Source of the DNA: Chlorocebus sabaeus
Taxonomy: Eukaryota; Chordata; Mammalia; Primates; Cercopithecidae
Direction of reading: 5' to 3'
Assembly (NCBI RefSeq): GCF_047675955.1
Contig: NC_132904.1
Location: 4,961,501-5,025,500 of the forward strand
Length of the DNA stretch: 64,000 nt
The notes beneath the pieces were generated by a model, which had not been told where the DNA came from, did not search any database, and was given only the letters and a program-made list of their open reading frames with translations. The first letter of the stretch is position 1. Each line of letters starts with the position of its first letter. This document shows positions 55,041 through 64,000 of this stretch, piece by piece. The translations under genes were made by a program, and so were the position numbers.

Positions 55041-55331
55041 GATGGCATGGTGGCTCGTGCCTATAATCCCAGCACTTTGGGAGGCCGAGGCAGGCAGATC
55101 ATGAGGTCAGGAGATCGAGACCATCCTGGCTAACATGGTGAAACCTCATCTGTACTAAAAATACAAAACAGTAGCCGGGCTTTGTGGCACATGCCTGTAG
55201 ACCCAGCTACTCGGGAGGCTGAGGCAGGAGAATTGTTTGAACCCGGGAGGCGGAGGTTGCAGTGAGCTGAGATTGCACCCCTGTGCTCCAGCCTGGGCAG
55301 CAGAGACAGACTCCGCCTCAAAAACAAAAAC
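55041..55331 (+). mobile_element. AluY-type element with perfect 15-bp target duplication
   Basis: 'gatcatgaggtcaggagatc', 'gagaccatcctggctaacat' and 'ggcggaggttgcagtgag' are Y/Sc-type landmarks. 'aaaaacatttaacag' flanks it at 55026-55040 and 55332-55346 without mismatch. Among the youngest insertions in the window. Confidence 0.96.
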
Positions 55332-55474
55332 AAAAACATTTAACAGCAATTATGGCTTCTTTTTTCTGGTTACAATTTTCTGGACAACTTGAAAAATACT
55401 AAAAACTTTCAAAAAGAAATAAACATCACCCACAACAGAACTATCTGGGATGTTTTTATTTTATTTTATGTTTA

Positions 55475-55753
55475 TTTTTATTTTTTTATGAGATAAGGTT
55501 TTACTCTCTCACCCAGACTGGAGTGCAGTGGCATGATCATGGCTCACTGCAGCCTCGAACTTCTGGGCTCAAACCATCCTCTCACCTCAGCTGAGACTAT
55601 GGGTGCATGCCACTACACCTGGCTAATTTTAGTATTTTTTGTAGAGGCGAGGTTTCATCGTGTTGCCCAGGCTCGTCTCAAACTCCCAGGTGCAGTGATC
55701 CACCCACGTTGGCCTTCCAAAGAGCTGGGATTACAGGTGTGAACCCCTACACA
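55475..55753 (-). mobile_element. AluJ antisense
   Basis: 'tatgagataaggttttactc' to 'attacaggtgtgaacccct', with AluJ-type 'gctcactgcagcctcgaact' and a short deletion at 'cacctcagctgagactatgg'. Confidence 0.93.
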
Positions 55754-55756
55754 TGT

Positions 55757-55915
55757 TTGGGCACCTACGTGTCCTGTTCAAGGGCTGTCCTGTTGGTTGG
55801 ACAAATAAACAAGAGAGGTGGGTGCTTTCCTCTCTGATGTCTATGCTTCAACCCTTATTTGGAATAAAAATGCTTTCCGATAATAACATTCAGTGAATTA
55901 ATTATTTTTGAGACA
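55757..55915. repeat. Local duplication, copy 2
   Basis: Near-identical to 53953-54107 but with an extra 'aaca' inside 'aataaacaagagagg'. It begins immediately after the AluJ end and is followed by a short second copy of 'aattaattatttttgaga' (55921-55938). Confidence 0.93.
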
Positions 55916-55959
55916 AAAATAATTAATTATTTTTGAGATCTCAAAACATGAGTGTTTTT

Positions 55960-56451
55960 AAATTAAGAAAGGGGCACAGTGGCAGGCTGAGTCTTCCTTT
56001 CAAGAAAATCTGGGCTCCCTACAGCACACACATGTGAGGGGTCTATTTCTAAGGACGGATGCCCAGGGCTCCCTTGAGCAACCCTCCTGGGGCGCCTGGG
56101 GCAATCGGAGTCTCCCCTCCTTTGCTGGAGGTCGGGACACAGAGGCCTGACTCACTCCGATGCTGGAACCCTGCCCGGGCTCTCTGGTCCCACTTCTGGT
56201 CCTGGCATGTGCTCTGGGCCTCTTCCCTCCAGGACACTCTGTCTCCCTCCACTCTCCTGGGCTCATGCTGACCCCTCAGCTCCTCCCCTCTGCCCCTCCC
56301 ACTTCAACCCCACACATTCTCAGGAGTTCTGGAAATCAGCAGCCCTACTGTGTGCACAGCTCAGCACCCCCGCCTGGCTGCCCCGTAGCCTGGAGTGCAG
56401 AACCGTGCACACAGTAGGGCTCAGGGAAGGCAAGGGGAAACATCTATTTAT
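55960..56451. other. Single-copy interval
   Basis: Nothing recognised. 56330-56460 contains the phrase 'ctgtgtgcacagctcagcac', echoed in part at ~56405 and ~56468. Confidence 0.4.
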
Positions 56452-56640
56452 TTGTTCATTCAGTCACTCAGCTCAGCACCCAGTGTGCCTTGCCTGTGCC
56501 AGGCGCTGTCCCAGGCACGGGTGTGACAGAGAACAAGGCGTGGCCTGCATGGGCTCTCCTAGTTGGCAAGAGGATTCGACAAGGGTACTTAATCCATAGA
56601 TAATATGAATCTGAGGACGAGAAGCTGGGAAGAGATAAAA
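56452..56640 (-). mobile_element. L2 3' end (antisense)
   Basis: 'tttgttcattcagtcactca', 'tgtgccaggcgctgtcccag', 'gtgacagagaacaaggcgtg', 'gcatgggctctcctagttgg' match the reversed L2 end. Confidence 0.8.
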
Positions 56641-57429
56641 TGGGGTGGAGGAGAAGGGAGTGCTGGGGGTTGCTGGTGCTGCTCTTTGATACAGGGTGGT
56701 GGGGACCCCCCCAGTAAGGCGACGCGGCACAGAGGCCGAGGGGAGTAGGGGGCAGCGAGTTCCCACAGCAGGATTTGCGGATGCAGGTGTCCTGGGTGCG
56801 CTTATTCTTGGTGTTCCTGAGAAACAGCAACGAGGCCCTGGCTGGAGCGGGGCAAGGGAGAGGCCCCAGGAGCCTGGCTCTGAGGATTCCCGTGCCAAGT
56901 GCCAACCCTTTAGTTGCCAGATTATGGGGAAGTCTGGGGGCTCCTCGGAGAGCAGTGCATGCTGACCGCCGTGGATGTGGGGACACATTCTAACAGCCTG
57001 CGCAGCCACCCCTGAGCGCCATGAACCAGGAGCCGTCACGCTGAGAGAGAGGATGGCCACCAGAGGCGTGGGGCAGGAACAGCCCCTCCTCCTGTGCGAG
57101 GAGAGGACCATGGAGGCAAGCATGGGGACGGGGCGGGCAGGGACGAGGGCAGAGGGGGCAAGCGTGGGGACGGGGCAGTCAGACATGAGGGCAGGGGGCA
57201 GGCCGAGGGAGCAGGTCCCACGGTGGCCCTCCAGGGCACCTCTCTACCTGTGCAGCCTCTCCTTTCAGGCCACCTGGCAACTCCCGCCCCAGCGCCCCCC
57301 AGCCCCTCATCACACCTCCCAGGGTGATGAACATGCTCCATCTTGGGTGTTTGACGGTCATTTCCTGAGGGAACCGTTTGTCCCCGAGGGGGCCGTGAGC
57401 TCCTTGGAGCATCCATGATAGCAGCGATG
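56641..57429. other. GC-rich single-copy interval
   Basis: 57117-57200 holds two imperfect ~48-bp units beginning 'gcaagcatggggacggggc' and 'gcaagcgtggggacggggc'. A minus frame of 237 codons (56473-57186) overlaps several plus frames and has no recognisable domain. CpG is present but not dense enough to claim an island by eye. Confidence 0.4.
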
Positions 57430-57630
57430 TTTGTCTTTGGACACAGACAGACCTGACCTGAAATCTCTGCCCTGTCACTTGCAGGCCACGACTTGGTTAC
57501 GGTCACTTTCCTTTCTCGGTCTCCGGTTTTGTCTGAACCTGAGAGCTGACGCCTGCCTATTTCATGAGTCACTGCACAGACTAAAGGAGAGACGGCAAGC
57601 AAAGCAGAGGCCGGCATCTGGTAGGTGTGC
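57430..57630 (+). mobile_element. MIR (sense)
   Basis: 'ttggacacagacagacctga', 'ctctgccctgtcacttgcag', 'cttggttacggtcactttcc', 'gtctccggttttgtctgaac', 'ggcatctggtaggtgtgc' follow the MIR consensus order. Confidence 0.78.
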
Positions 57631-58139
57631 AGGAAATGGTGGCCGATAGCTGTGTCCTCAGGACCCCCACTCCTCAGCGCCTTGGCAAGAAACTGGGCAG
57701 CTGTCAGGCGACACCCACGCCTCCTCCAGCCCCCGGGAGGGAGAGGGCTGCATTCCTGGAAGAAGCCCAGGCTTTATTTATCTGTTTATCTATTTACCCA
57801 GCCACTCATCTCTTTATTTCCAACTCTAACATCATCTCATTAGGGAGGCACCAATAAGGACAAAAAAAGTGAAATTGATACCGGGTCCTTTTTAAGTGGG
57901 GAGCTGGCTGCCTGCGGCCTCGGGAGAGAAGCTGCTTTCTGATCTCTTTCCAGAGAGTGGGTGCCCTGGGGCTTCTGCGGAGAGTTCCCTAAGATCCCTC
58001 TCCATACCAGGCCAGCCACCTCCGTCCTTCACCACATCAGGGGAAGGCTGCACGCTGCTTCAAAGTCACAGCAACGCTCTGCAATTGGAAACATGCATGT
58101 TTTGCAAAGTATCAATTTAGCAACTAGTTGAATGGGCCA
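57631..58139. other. Short interval, nothing recognised
   Basis: Contains a low-complexity 'tttatttatctgtttatcta' stretch at ~57773-57800. Confidence 0.4.
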
Positions 58140-58290
58140 GGCAGGGCAGGCCAGATGGTTGAATATCTATTTAGGAATGGCATATGGCCTGGAGTCCAGA
58201 AGGCCTGGGTTCGAGTCCGGGGCTTGGCATTAACGAGCTGGGTGACATTAGACAAGTTTGTGCCTCTCTCTGGTCCTGGTGTCCTGGTTC
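58140..58290 (+). mobile_element. MIR fragment (sense)
   Basis: 'ctggagtccagaaggcctgg', 'gttcgagtccggggcttggc', 'gagctgggtgacattagaca' match the tRNA-related head and core of MIR. Confidence 0.85.
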
Positions 58291-59550
58291 CTAGGTGGAA
58301 AAGCACCCAGGGGCCATTATGGACTGGTTCAGACCATATGGAAGACACAGAAGAAAGACGGTTTCCCAGACCAAATCTTGGGATGCTTAGTAGAGGGACC
58401 TCATGCCGCATCATCAGGCTCAGCTGTTGAATTGATAGTGGAACTGGTAGCAGCCTACCTGGGCTTCTCTGTCAGTTTGGGCTCTTTTGTGGTGGGAGGC
58501 AGAAAATCCCCCCCAAAGTGGTCCACCCAGCTGGGAAGGGTGGTGGTGGGTAGGCTTCTGGTGCAGTGTCACAGGGCTCTGGCTTCAGAGTTCAGCAGTT
58601 CTCTTGCTGTGCCTGCTTCTTGTTGGTGCTGTCATCAGGCTGGGTTGCCTCACGGCAACAAAGTAGCTGCAGTAGCTCCAGGGTTTGTATCTGCACCCCT
58701 TACTGGTCAGAGCAAGAGAGAGGTCTTAATCTAACAGAAGTCTTGAGCCTTGTTCTGGTTAGACCAACCTGAGTGAATCACTGCGGCCAGGGAAGTGCTG
58801 GGCGCTTGCTGATCAGCTGAGTTATTTTTGATCCCTAAAGCAGTCACTCTGTCAAGGGGGTTAAGATGATCATGACTATCTTAGACCAAACAGAGGTCAC
58901 TCCTGCAATCTGGAGTGGGGTGGACTTTGCAGAAACCACCTAGCTGTCACACATGGCCAGTCTGGGGAGATCTAAAACTACTATGGGATCAGCTCCCGCC
59001 AGCAGACTCTAAGCCATCCAACCTCTGGGCTGGGGCCATCCATTGAACCTTCTGGGATGACCTGGAATCTGGGCTATGTGGCTCCAAAGTGGCAGTGTCC
59101 TTCCACAAGCACAGCTTTGAGAAAAACAGAGCAGGGACATGCATATTTATTCTCTCCTACTGTGCCACTAACTTCTTGTGCCTGTGCCACCTCACCTGTC
59201 CTCACAACAGCCGTAATGCCCTTGTGCAGGTCAGGATACGGGCACAGTGAAATCAGGTAGTCTGTTCACTGTCCTCAGTGAGTGAGCTGCAGAGAGGGTT
59301 CTTCCAGACTCCCGTGGCCTGTCCGCAGACCTGATTAGCCTTGACTCAAGGAGGCCATGAATTGTGGAGGGATGGATTGGAATAGAAATGTTCTAGAATC
59401 AGGGGATGGTAGGTTATGCTGATAATGGAGTCCTTATAGATCGTGAGCATCCCAGATAAGCTGAGGTTTTAGAAATGGAACACTAGGATTAGGGTCTTGC
59501 AGCTACCACTTGTGACCTGGAGACTTACCTGAACTTCCCGAATTCTGCAG
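58291..59550. other. Mostly unassigned interval
   Basis: 58560-58810 ('ggttagaccaacctgagtga', 'tcactgcggccagggaagtg') has the feel of an ancient dispersed repeat that I cannot name. No gene seen. Confidence 0.35.
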
Positions 59551-60258
59551 TGACATAGTTCACATGTTTGTCCTTGCCCACATCTCGTGTTGAATTGTAA
59601 TCCTCAATGCTGGAGGTCGGGCCTGCTGGGAGGTGTCTGGGTCATGGGGGCAGATCCCTCATGGCTTGGTGCTGCCTTTGCGATGGTGAGTTCTCGTGAG
59701 ATCTGATTGTTTATCTGGCACCCCCTTCACTCTCTCTCTTGCTCCTGCTTCACCTTCTGCCATGATTGTAAGCTTCCTGAGGTCTCCCCAGAAGCTGAGA
59801 AGATGCCAGCTCAATGATTTGTGTAAAGCCCACAGAACTGTGAGCCAATTAAATTTTTTTCTTTATAAATAACTCAGTCTCAGCTGGGCATGGTGGCTCA
59901 CGCCTGTAAACCCAGCACTTTGGGAGGCCAAGGAGGGCAGATCATAAGGTCAGGAGATCGAGACCATCCTGGCTAACACGATGAAACCCTGTATTTACTA
60001 AAAATACAAAAAATTAGCCGGGCATAGTGGCAAGTGCCTGTAGTCCCAGCTACTTGGGAGGCTGAGGCAGGAGAATAGTATGAACCCAGGAAGCAGAACT
60101 TGTAGTGAGCTGAGATCATGCCACTGCACTCCAGCCTGGGCAACAGAGCAAGATCCCATCTCAAAAAATAAAATAAAATAAAAGAACAATAACAATAAAT
60201 AAATAAATAAATTACTCAGTCTCAGGTATTTATAGTAATGCAAGAATGGCCTAATATA
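59551..60258 (+). mobile_element. 5' LTR of the MaLR provirus
   Basis: 'gggtcatgggggcagatccc', 'gtgagttctcgtgagatctg', 'cagaactgtgagccaattaa'. The polyadenylation signal is damaged ('aattaaa' in place of AATAAA). Without the Alu the LTR is ~370 bp, a THE1-like length. The last bases, 'ggcctaatata', follow the Alu. Confidence 0.93.
59884..60208 (+). mobile_element. AluY-type element in the 5' LTR
   Basis: 'aggtcaggagatcgagacca', 'cctggctaacacgatgaaac' and 'cagaacttgtagtgagctga' are Y-type features. Tail is (AATAA)n/(AAT)n. The 17-bp target duplication 'aaataactcagtctcag' / 'aaattactcagtctcag' has one mismatch. Confidence 0.96.
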
Positions 60259-61956
60259 GAAAATTGGTACTAAGAGTCGGGTATGGAGGTATTAATATGA
60301 AGATACCTGAAAATGTGGAAGCAGCTTTGGAACTGGGTAAGGAGCAGAGGTTAGAAGAGTTTGGAGGGCTCAGAAGAAGACATGAAGATGAGGGAGAGTT
60401 TGGAACCTCTTAGAGATGGGTTAAATGATTGTGACCAAAATGCTCATAGTAATATGGACAGTGAAGTCTAGGCTGCCAAAGTCTCAGATGGAAATGATAA
60501 ACTTATTGGGAACTGGAACAAAGATCACATGTGTTATGCCTTAGCAAAGAACTTGGTTGCCTCATGGTCATGCCCTAGGGGTCTGTGGAAGTTTAAGCTT
60601 CAGAGTGAAGAGCTAGGGCATGTGGTGGAAAAATACTTTTAAGCAGCAAAGTGTTCAAGATGTGGCCTGAGAGCTTCTAGTAGCCTATGCTCAGATGTTG
60701 GAGGAAATAAATGACTTAAAGTTGGAATTTATATTTAAATAGGAAGCACAGCATAAAAGTTTGGAAAATTTGCACCCTGGCCATGTGACCAAAAAAAATA
60801 CTTTTATTCAGGAGAGGGGTTCAAACAGGCTATGGAGCAACCATTTGCTAGAGATATTTGCATAACTAAAAGGAAGCCAAGTGCTACTATCCAAGACAAT
60901 GGGAAAAGATCTCAAAGGCATTTCAGAGACCTTCATGGCAGCCCCTCCCATCACAGGCCCAGAGACCTAGAAGGGAAGATTGGTTTCAGGGCCCAAGCCC
61001 AGGGCCTTCCTGCCCTGTGCAGCCTCAGGACATTGCTTCCTGCATACAGGCTGCTCCAGTTCCAGCTGGGGCTCCAAGGTGCCCAGGTACAGCTCAAGCT
61101 GCCACTTTGGAGAATGCAAACTGTAAATCTTGGTGGCTTCCACATGGTGTTAAGCCTGCAGGTGCACAGAATGCAACAGTAAAAGAGGTTTGGCAGTTTC
61201 TGCCTAGATTTCAGAAGATGCATGGAAAAGGCTGGTTATCCAGGCAGGAGCCTGCTGCAGGGGTGGAGCCTTCACAGAGAACCTCGACTAGGGCAGTGTG
61301 GGGAGGAAATGTGGGGTTGGAGCTCCCACACAGAGTATCTACTGGGGAACTGACTAGTGCAGCTGTGAGAAGGGGGCCACCATCCTCCAGACTCAAGAAT
61401 GGTAGATATTTTGGCAGCTTGCACCCTACACCTGCAAGAGTTATAGGCACTCAATACCAGCACATGAGATCAGTTGTAGGGGCTGAACCCTATGAATCCA
61501 CAGAGGCAGAGCTCCCCAAGGCCTTGGGTGCTGCCCCTTGCATCAGCGTGCCCTGGATGCAGGATACGAAGTCAAAAGAGATTATTTTGGAACTGTAGGA
61601 TTTAATGACTGCCCTGCTGGGTTTTGAACTTGCGTGGGCCTGTAGCCCCTTTCTTTTGGCCAATTTCTCCCTTTTGGAATGAGGATGTTTATTATCCAAT
61701 GCCTATACCTCCATCGTATCTTGGGGGTAACTAACTTGTTTTTGATTTTACAGGCTCATAAGTGAAAGGGGTTTGCCTTGTCTCAGATGAGACTTTGGAC
61801 TTTTGAGTCAAGATTTTAAGGGACTGTCGAGATGGCATGATTGTATTTTGCAATGTAAGAACAATGTCTCTTTTCCTCATGATGCTCCTGCTTACACGGC
61901 AGGAACAGGAGGAAGAGATAGAGTGGAAAGAGATTTGGGAAGAGCCAGGAGTGGAA
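60259..61956 (+). mobile_element. MaLR internal region (THE1-int-like)
   Basis: 'gaaaatgtggaagcagcttt', 'ggagggctcagaagaagaca', 'gcccctcccatcacaggccc', 'agtcaaaagagattattttg' and 'gccccttt'/'ggccaatttctccc' occur in THE1-int order. One frame stays open for 193 codons at 61017-61598. It shows no retroviral domain I can recognise, and MaLR internal regions are mostly non-coding, so it is not called as a gene. Confidence 0.93.
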
Positions 61957-62293
61957 TGATATAGTTTGGACTTTTGTCCCCACACAGATCTTGTGTTGAA
62001 TGATAGTTCTCAATGCTGAAGTGGGGCCTGGAGGGAGGCCTTTGGGTCATGGGGGTGAATCCCTCATGGCTTAGTGCTTTGTTCGTGAGAATGAGTTCTC
62101 ATGAGATCTGGTCATTCCAAAGTATGTGGCAACCTCCACTCTCTCTCTCTCTCTCTCTTCCTTCTGCTTTTGCCATGTGAAATACCTGCTCTCCCTTAGC
62201 CTTCTGCCACTATTGAAAGCTTCCTTGGTCTTCACCAGAAGCTGAGCAGATGCCAGCACCATGTTTCCCATAAAGCCCACAGAACCATGAGCC

Positions 62294-62299
62294 AATAAA
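62294..62299 (+). promoter_or_regulatory. LTR polyadenylation signal AATAAA
   Basis: 'gccaataaaacctc' lies at the canonical place in the 3' LTR. The equivalent site in the 5' LTR is mutated. Use today is unknown. Confidence 0.7.
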
Positions 62300-62340
62300 A
62301 CCTCTTTTCTTTATAAATCACCCAACTTCGCATATTCCTT

Positions 62341-62538
62341 TATCTTTTCTTTTTTTTTTCTCTTAAAAAACCAAAACAAACAAACAAACAAACAAAACAG
62401 GGTCTTACTCTGTCATCCAGGCTGGAGTCCAGTGGTGCAATCATGGCTCACTGAAGCATCAACCTCCCAGGCTCAGGTGATCCTCCATCTCAGCCTCCCA
62501 AGTAGCTAGAACTACTGGTGGCACATGCTACCATGCCC

Positions 62539-62569
<31 letters not shown>

Positions 62570-62697
62570 GTATTTGTTGTACAGATGAGCTTTCACCATG
62601 TTGCCCAGGCTGGTCTCCAACTCCTGAACTCAAGTGATCCTCCCAGCGTGGCCTTCCAAAGTGCTGGGATTAAAGGTGTGAGCCACTGTGCCTAGCT
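62341..62697 (-). mobile_element. Alu antisense in the 3' LTR
   Basis: T-run, an unusual 'ccaaaacaaacaaacaaac' stretch inside the head, 'agggtcttactctgtcatcc', a 23-base T-run in the mid-linker, and end 'gagccactgtgcctagctgg'. Flanks 'tattcctttatc' and 'tatttctttgtatc' fit a target duplication. Confidence 0.92.
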
Positions 62698-62730
62698 GGT
62701 ATTTCTTTGTATCAAGAACAGCCTGATACA

Positions 62731-63439
62731 TGTGGAAATGGGAATACTGAACATTAGTAAGTCCTGCTGTAAAGGGTAAGCAAGTCAGCTGTGCTCTTCA
62801 CACCTTTCCACTCAAGGGACCCACCAGCTGAAGGAGAACTTTCTGTCCCTGGCCACCATCAAGTAGTCTGAAGTGCCCTCTGTGGGGTGAGGATTGTGTC
62901 TCACAGGTTCTCACTAATTCCCTTGGAAAGATCCGATCAAGGGGGCAGTCAGCGCACACAAGGCTACACCCTCGAAAAATCACATGAGATGTCCAAAGAG
63001 GTGCTGTGAATGTGTCATAAGAAACATCATCTTTAGTGACTTAAAAACATCTGGGATTCTTGGAAGGTGGGAAGTAGACAGGAATAGCTACAGAAAAACA
63101 GCCACAGCTCTGAAGCATTTGTAGAAGGCTGCCTAGAGAACAGGGGAGCCAAGTTCGGAGCCAGGTGGCTGAAAAGTGGGTAGTTAGGGCACAGATCAGG
63201 GTCCCTGACCCCAGCATGGTGGTTTTCCTCAGGCCGTGGGAAGTAAAGACATTTGCTGCCTTCCATCTGTGAGAGTAAGTGTAGCGCCCAGAGGGACAGG
63301 GCCCTGGAAGAACAAGAGCTTGGCCCACTCCTTGCCCCTACACCATTGTTGGGGGTGGCTTCAGACCAGGGGGCAGAGGAACGAGTAGTTCCAGCTACAG
63401 CACTGATTTGGCAACCAGGGATCCCCAGGTCTTTGAGTA
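62731..63439. other. Single-copy interval
   Basis: Nothing recognised. The 241-codon minus frame (63033-63758) spans this interval and the L1-like piece. It contains hydrophobic, Phe/Leu-rich segments but no domain I know, and is probably the antisense of A-rich L1 text. Confidence 0.4.
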
Positions 63440-63827
63440 ACAAGAAGACCAGACCCAACAACAGAAAAACAAATGCCACAGAAATAAAATTAAACAACAA
63501 AGGGAAGAGATTTAAAACACACACACTCACAAACATTACTATCTTCAGGGAATGCTGAGGATGTCCAAAACAGAAGCAGTTGCAGAGCTTGGGAATTACA
63601 CATTTGATTGTCAAAAAGAAAATAAAAATCAATTGATGGGATAAATAGCATAATGGACGCAGCTGAAGAACGAATTCATGAGCTGGAATTCCAAGCTGAA
63701 GAATTCTCCCAGTACCCAGAAGGAATGAACCAAGAGGAAGATTCAGATGTTCCCACATCCGTGGATGGAATTTCCAGAAAGAATTAAAAGTGCAAACAAA
63801 GATGAAGTAATGATGAGAGAAGTCATG
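63440..63827 (+). mobile_element. L1 5' UTR/ORF1-like fragment
   Basis: 'gcagctgaagaacgaattca', 'tgagctggaattccaagctg', 'ggatggaatttccagaaaga' recall the coiled-coil-coding ORF1 start of old L1M copies. Broken by stops. Confidence 0.5.
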
Positions 63828-64000
63828 TGTATCAGTCTGTTCTCACACTGCTATAAAGAAATATCCGAGCCTGGGTAATTTATAAAGAAAAGAGGTTTAT
63901 TTTGGCTCATGGTTCTGCAGGCTATACAGGAAGCATGCCAGCATCTACTTCTGGGGAGGCCTCAGGAAGCTTACGATCATGGCAGAAGGCAAAGGAGGAG
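63828..64000 (-). mobile_element. MST/THE1-type LTR, antisense, cut by window end
   Basis: 'tgtatcagtctgttctcaca', 'cctgggtaatttataaagaa', 'ggaggcctcaggaagcttac', 'gatcatggcagaaggcaaag'. The LTR continues past the window. Confidence 0.93.

Larger units (their letters stand above)
59551..62730 (+). mobile_element. Complete THE1/MST-type MaLR provirus
   Basis: Both LTRs and the internal region are present in order and in the same orientation. The outer bases are 'tgacatag' and 'gcctgataca'. The 5-bp flanks tgcag (59546-59550) and tgtgg (62731-62735) agree at 3 of 5 positions, fitting a decayed target duplication. MaLR elements are non-autonomous relatives of ERVL without a pol gene. An Alu has landed in each LTR. 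Old and defective, no infectious potential. Confidence 0.93.
61957..62730 (+). mobile_element. 3' LTR of the MaLR provirus
   Basis: Starts 'tgatatagtttggactttt', contains 'gggtcatgggggtgaatccc' and '(ct)n' at 62137-62158, and has an intact AATAAA at 62294-62299. Interrupted by an antisense Alu; the LTR ends with 'aacagcctgataca'. Confidence 0.93.

Noticed and set aside
54589..55104. 171-codon plus-strand frame with Alu-like protein text
   Set aside because: It is antisense Alu translated, then unrelated DNA and a sense Alu. Similar Alu-derived frames at 14663-14995, 2655-2955 and 47374-47625 were dropped too.
56473..57186. 237-codon minus-strand frame in GC-rich DNA
   Set aside because: Competes with several plus-strand frames, its right part overlaps an L2 end, and no domain is visible.
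63033..63758. 241-codon minus-strand frame with hydrophobic stretches
   Set aside because: The hydrophobic part is the complement of A-rich L1-like sequence (AAA/AAT read as Phe/Leu/Ile); no membrane-protein family recognised.

Overview
This window is primate nuclear DNA. It is dense with Alu elements (both orientations, AluJ, AluS and AluY types), old L1 copies, ERVL-MaLR LTRs (THE1/MST/MLT1), a Tigger1 DNA transposon, MIR, L2, MER5, MER20 and MER2 remnants. AluY together with a THE1-class provirus places it in an Old World monkey/ape genome, most likely human. There is no bacterial, phage, organellar or CRISPR signature. I recognise no functional protein-coding gene, tRNA, rRNA or snRNA. 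Every long open reading frame lies in a tandem repeat, where stop codons cannot occur, or in a transposable-element remnant. Exons of a spliced gene in the single-copy intervals cannot be excluded from sequence alone.

Layout. 1-9.5 kb: MLT1 LTR, Alu monomers, an L1 3' end carrying a MER2 remnant and an Alu, a purine-rich simple repeat at 5.8-6.2 kb, single-copy DNA and a second L1 3' end. 9.5-18.9 kb: MER5-like and MER20 fragments, a ~1 kb CA-linked minisatellite at 12.2-13.1 kb, antisense L1s with nested Alus, an MLT1 LTR, and a poly(T) tract bracketed by a direct repeat. 18.9-22.3 kb: one L1 split by Tigger1, which itself carries an Alu and loses its 3' end to another Alu and a GAAA/GGAA microsatellite. 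22-29 kb: mostly single copy with MIR, an MST LTR and Alus. 29.1-33.7 kb: one long antisense L1 ORF2 relic with five Alus. 33.7-38.3 kb: MER5A, MLT1, a 23-bp minisatellite, an AluY and an LTR nested in an LTR. 38.4-39.6 kb: a ~1.2 kb G-rich heptanucleotide minisatellite. 39.6-46.3 kb: single-copy DNA with a 57-bp tandem duplication, a 650-bp CCTT/CCCT tract and a 30-bp minisatellite. 46.3-56 kb: antisense L1s, many Alus, an L2-like stretch, compound microsatellites and a local ~155-bp duplication. 56-64 kb: L2 and MIR, a complete THE1/MST-type provirus with one Alu in each LTR, an L1 ORF1-like fragment and an MST LTR cut by the window edge.

The elements do not form a pathway. What can be read is a layered insertion history (L1, then DNA transposons and MaLR LTRs, then Alus) and an unusually high density of GC-rich minisatellites: six long arrays plus smaller duplications. 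Such density is common in subtelomeric human DNA, but this placement is inference. The most informative signals are the local duplication at 54.0/55.8 kb with an inverted 18-bp match at its edge, the heptanucleotide array with its internal 125-bp duplication, the apparent tail-only retrotransposition at 17.57 kb, and a template-switch footprint inside an L1 at 15.3 kb.
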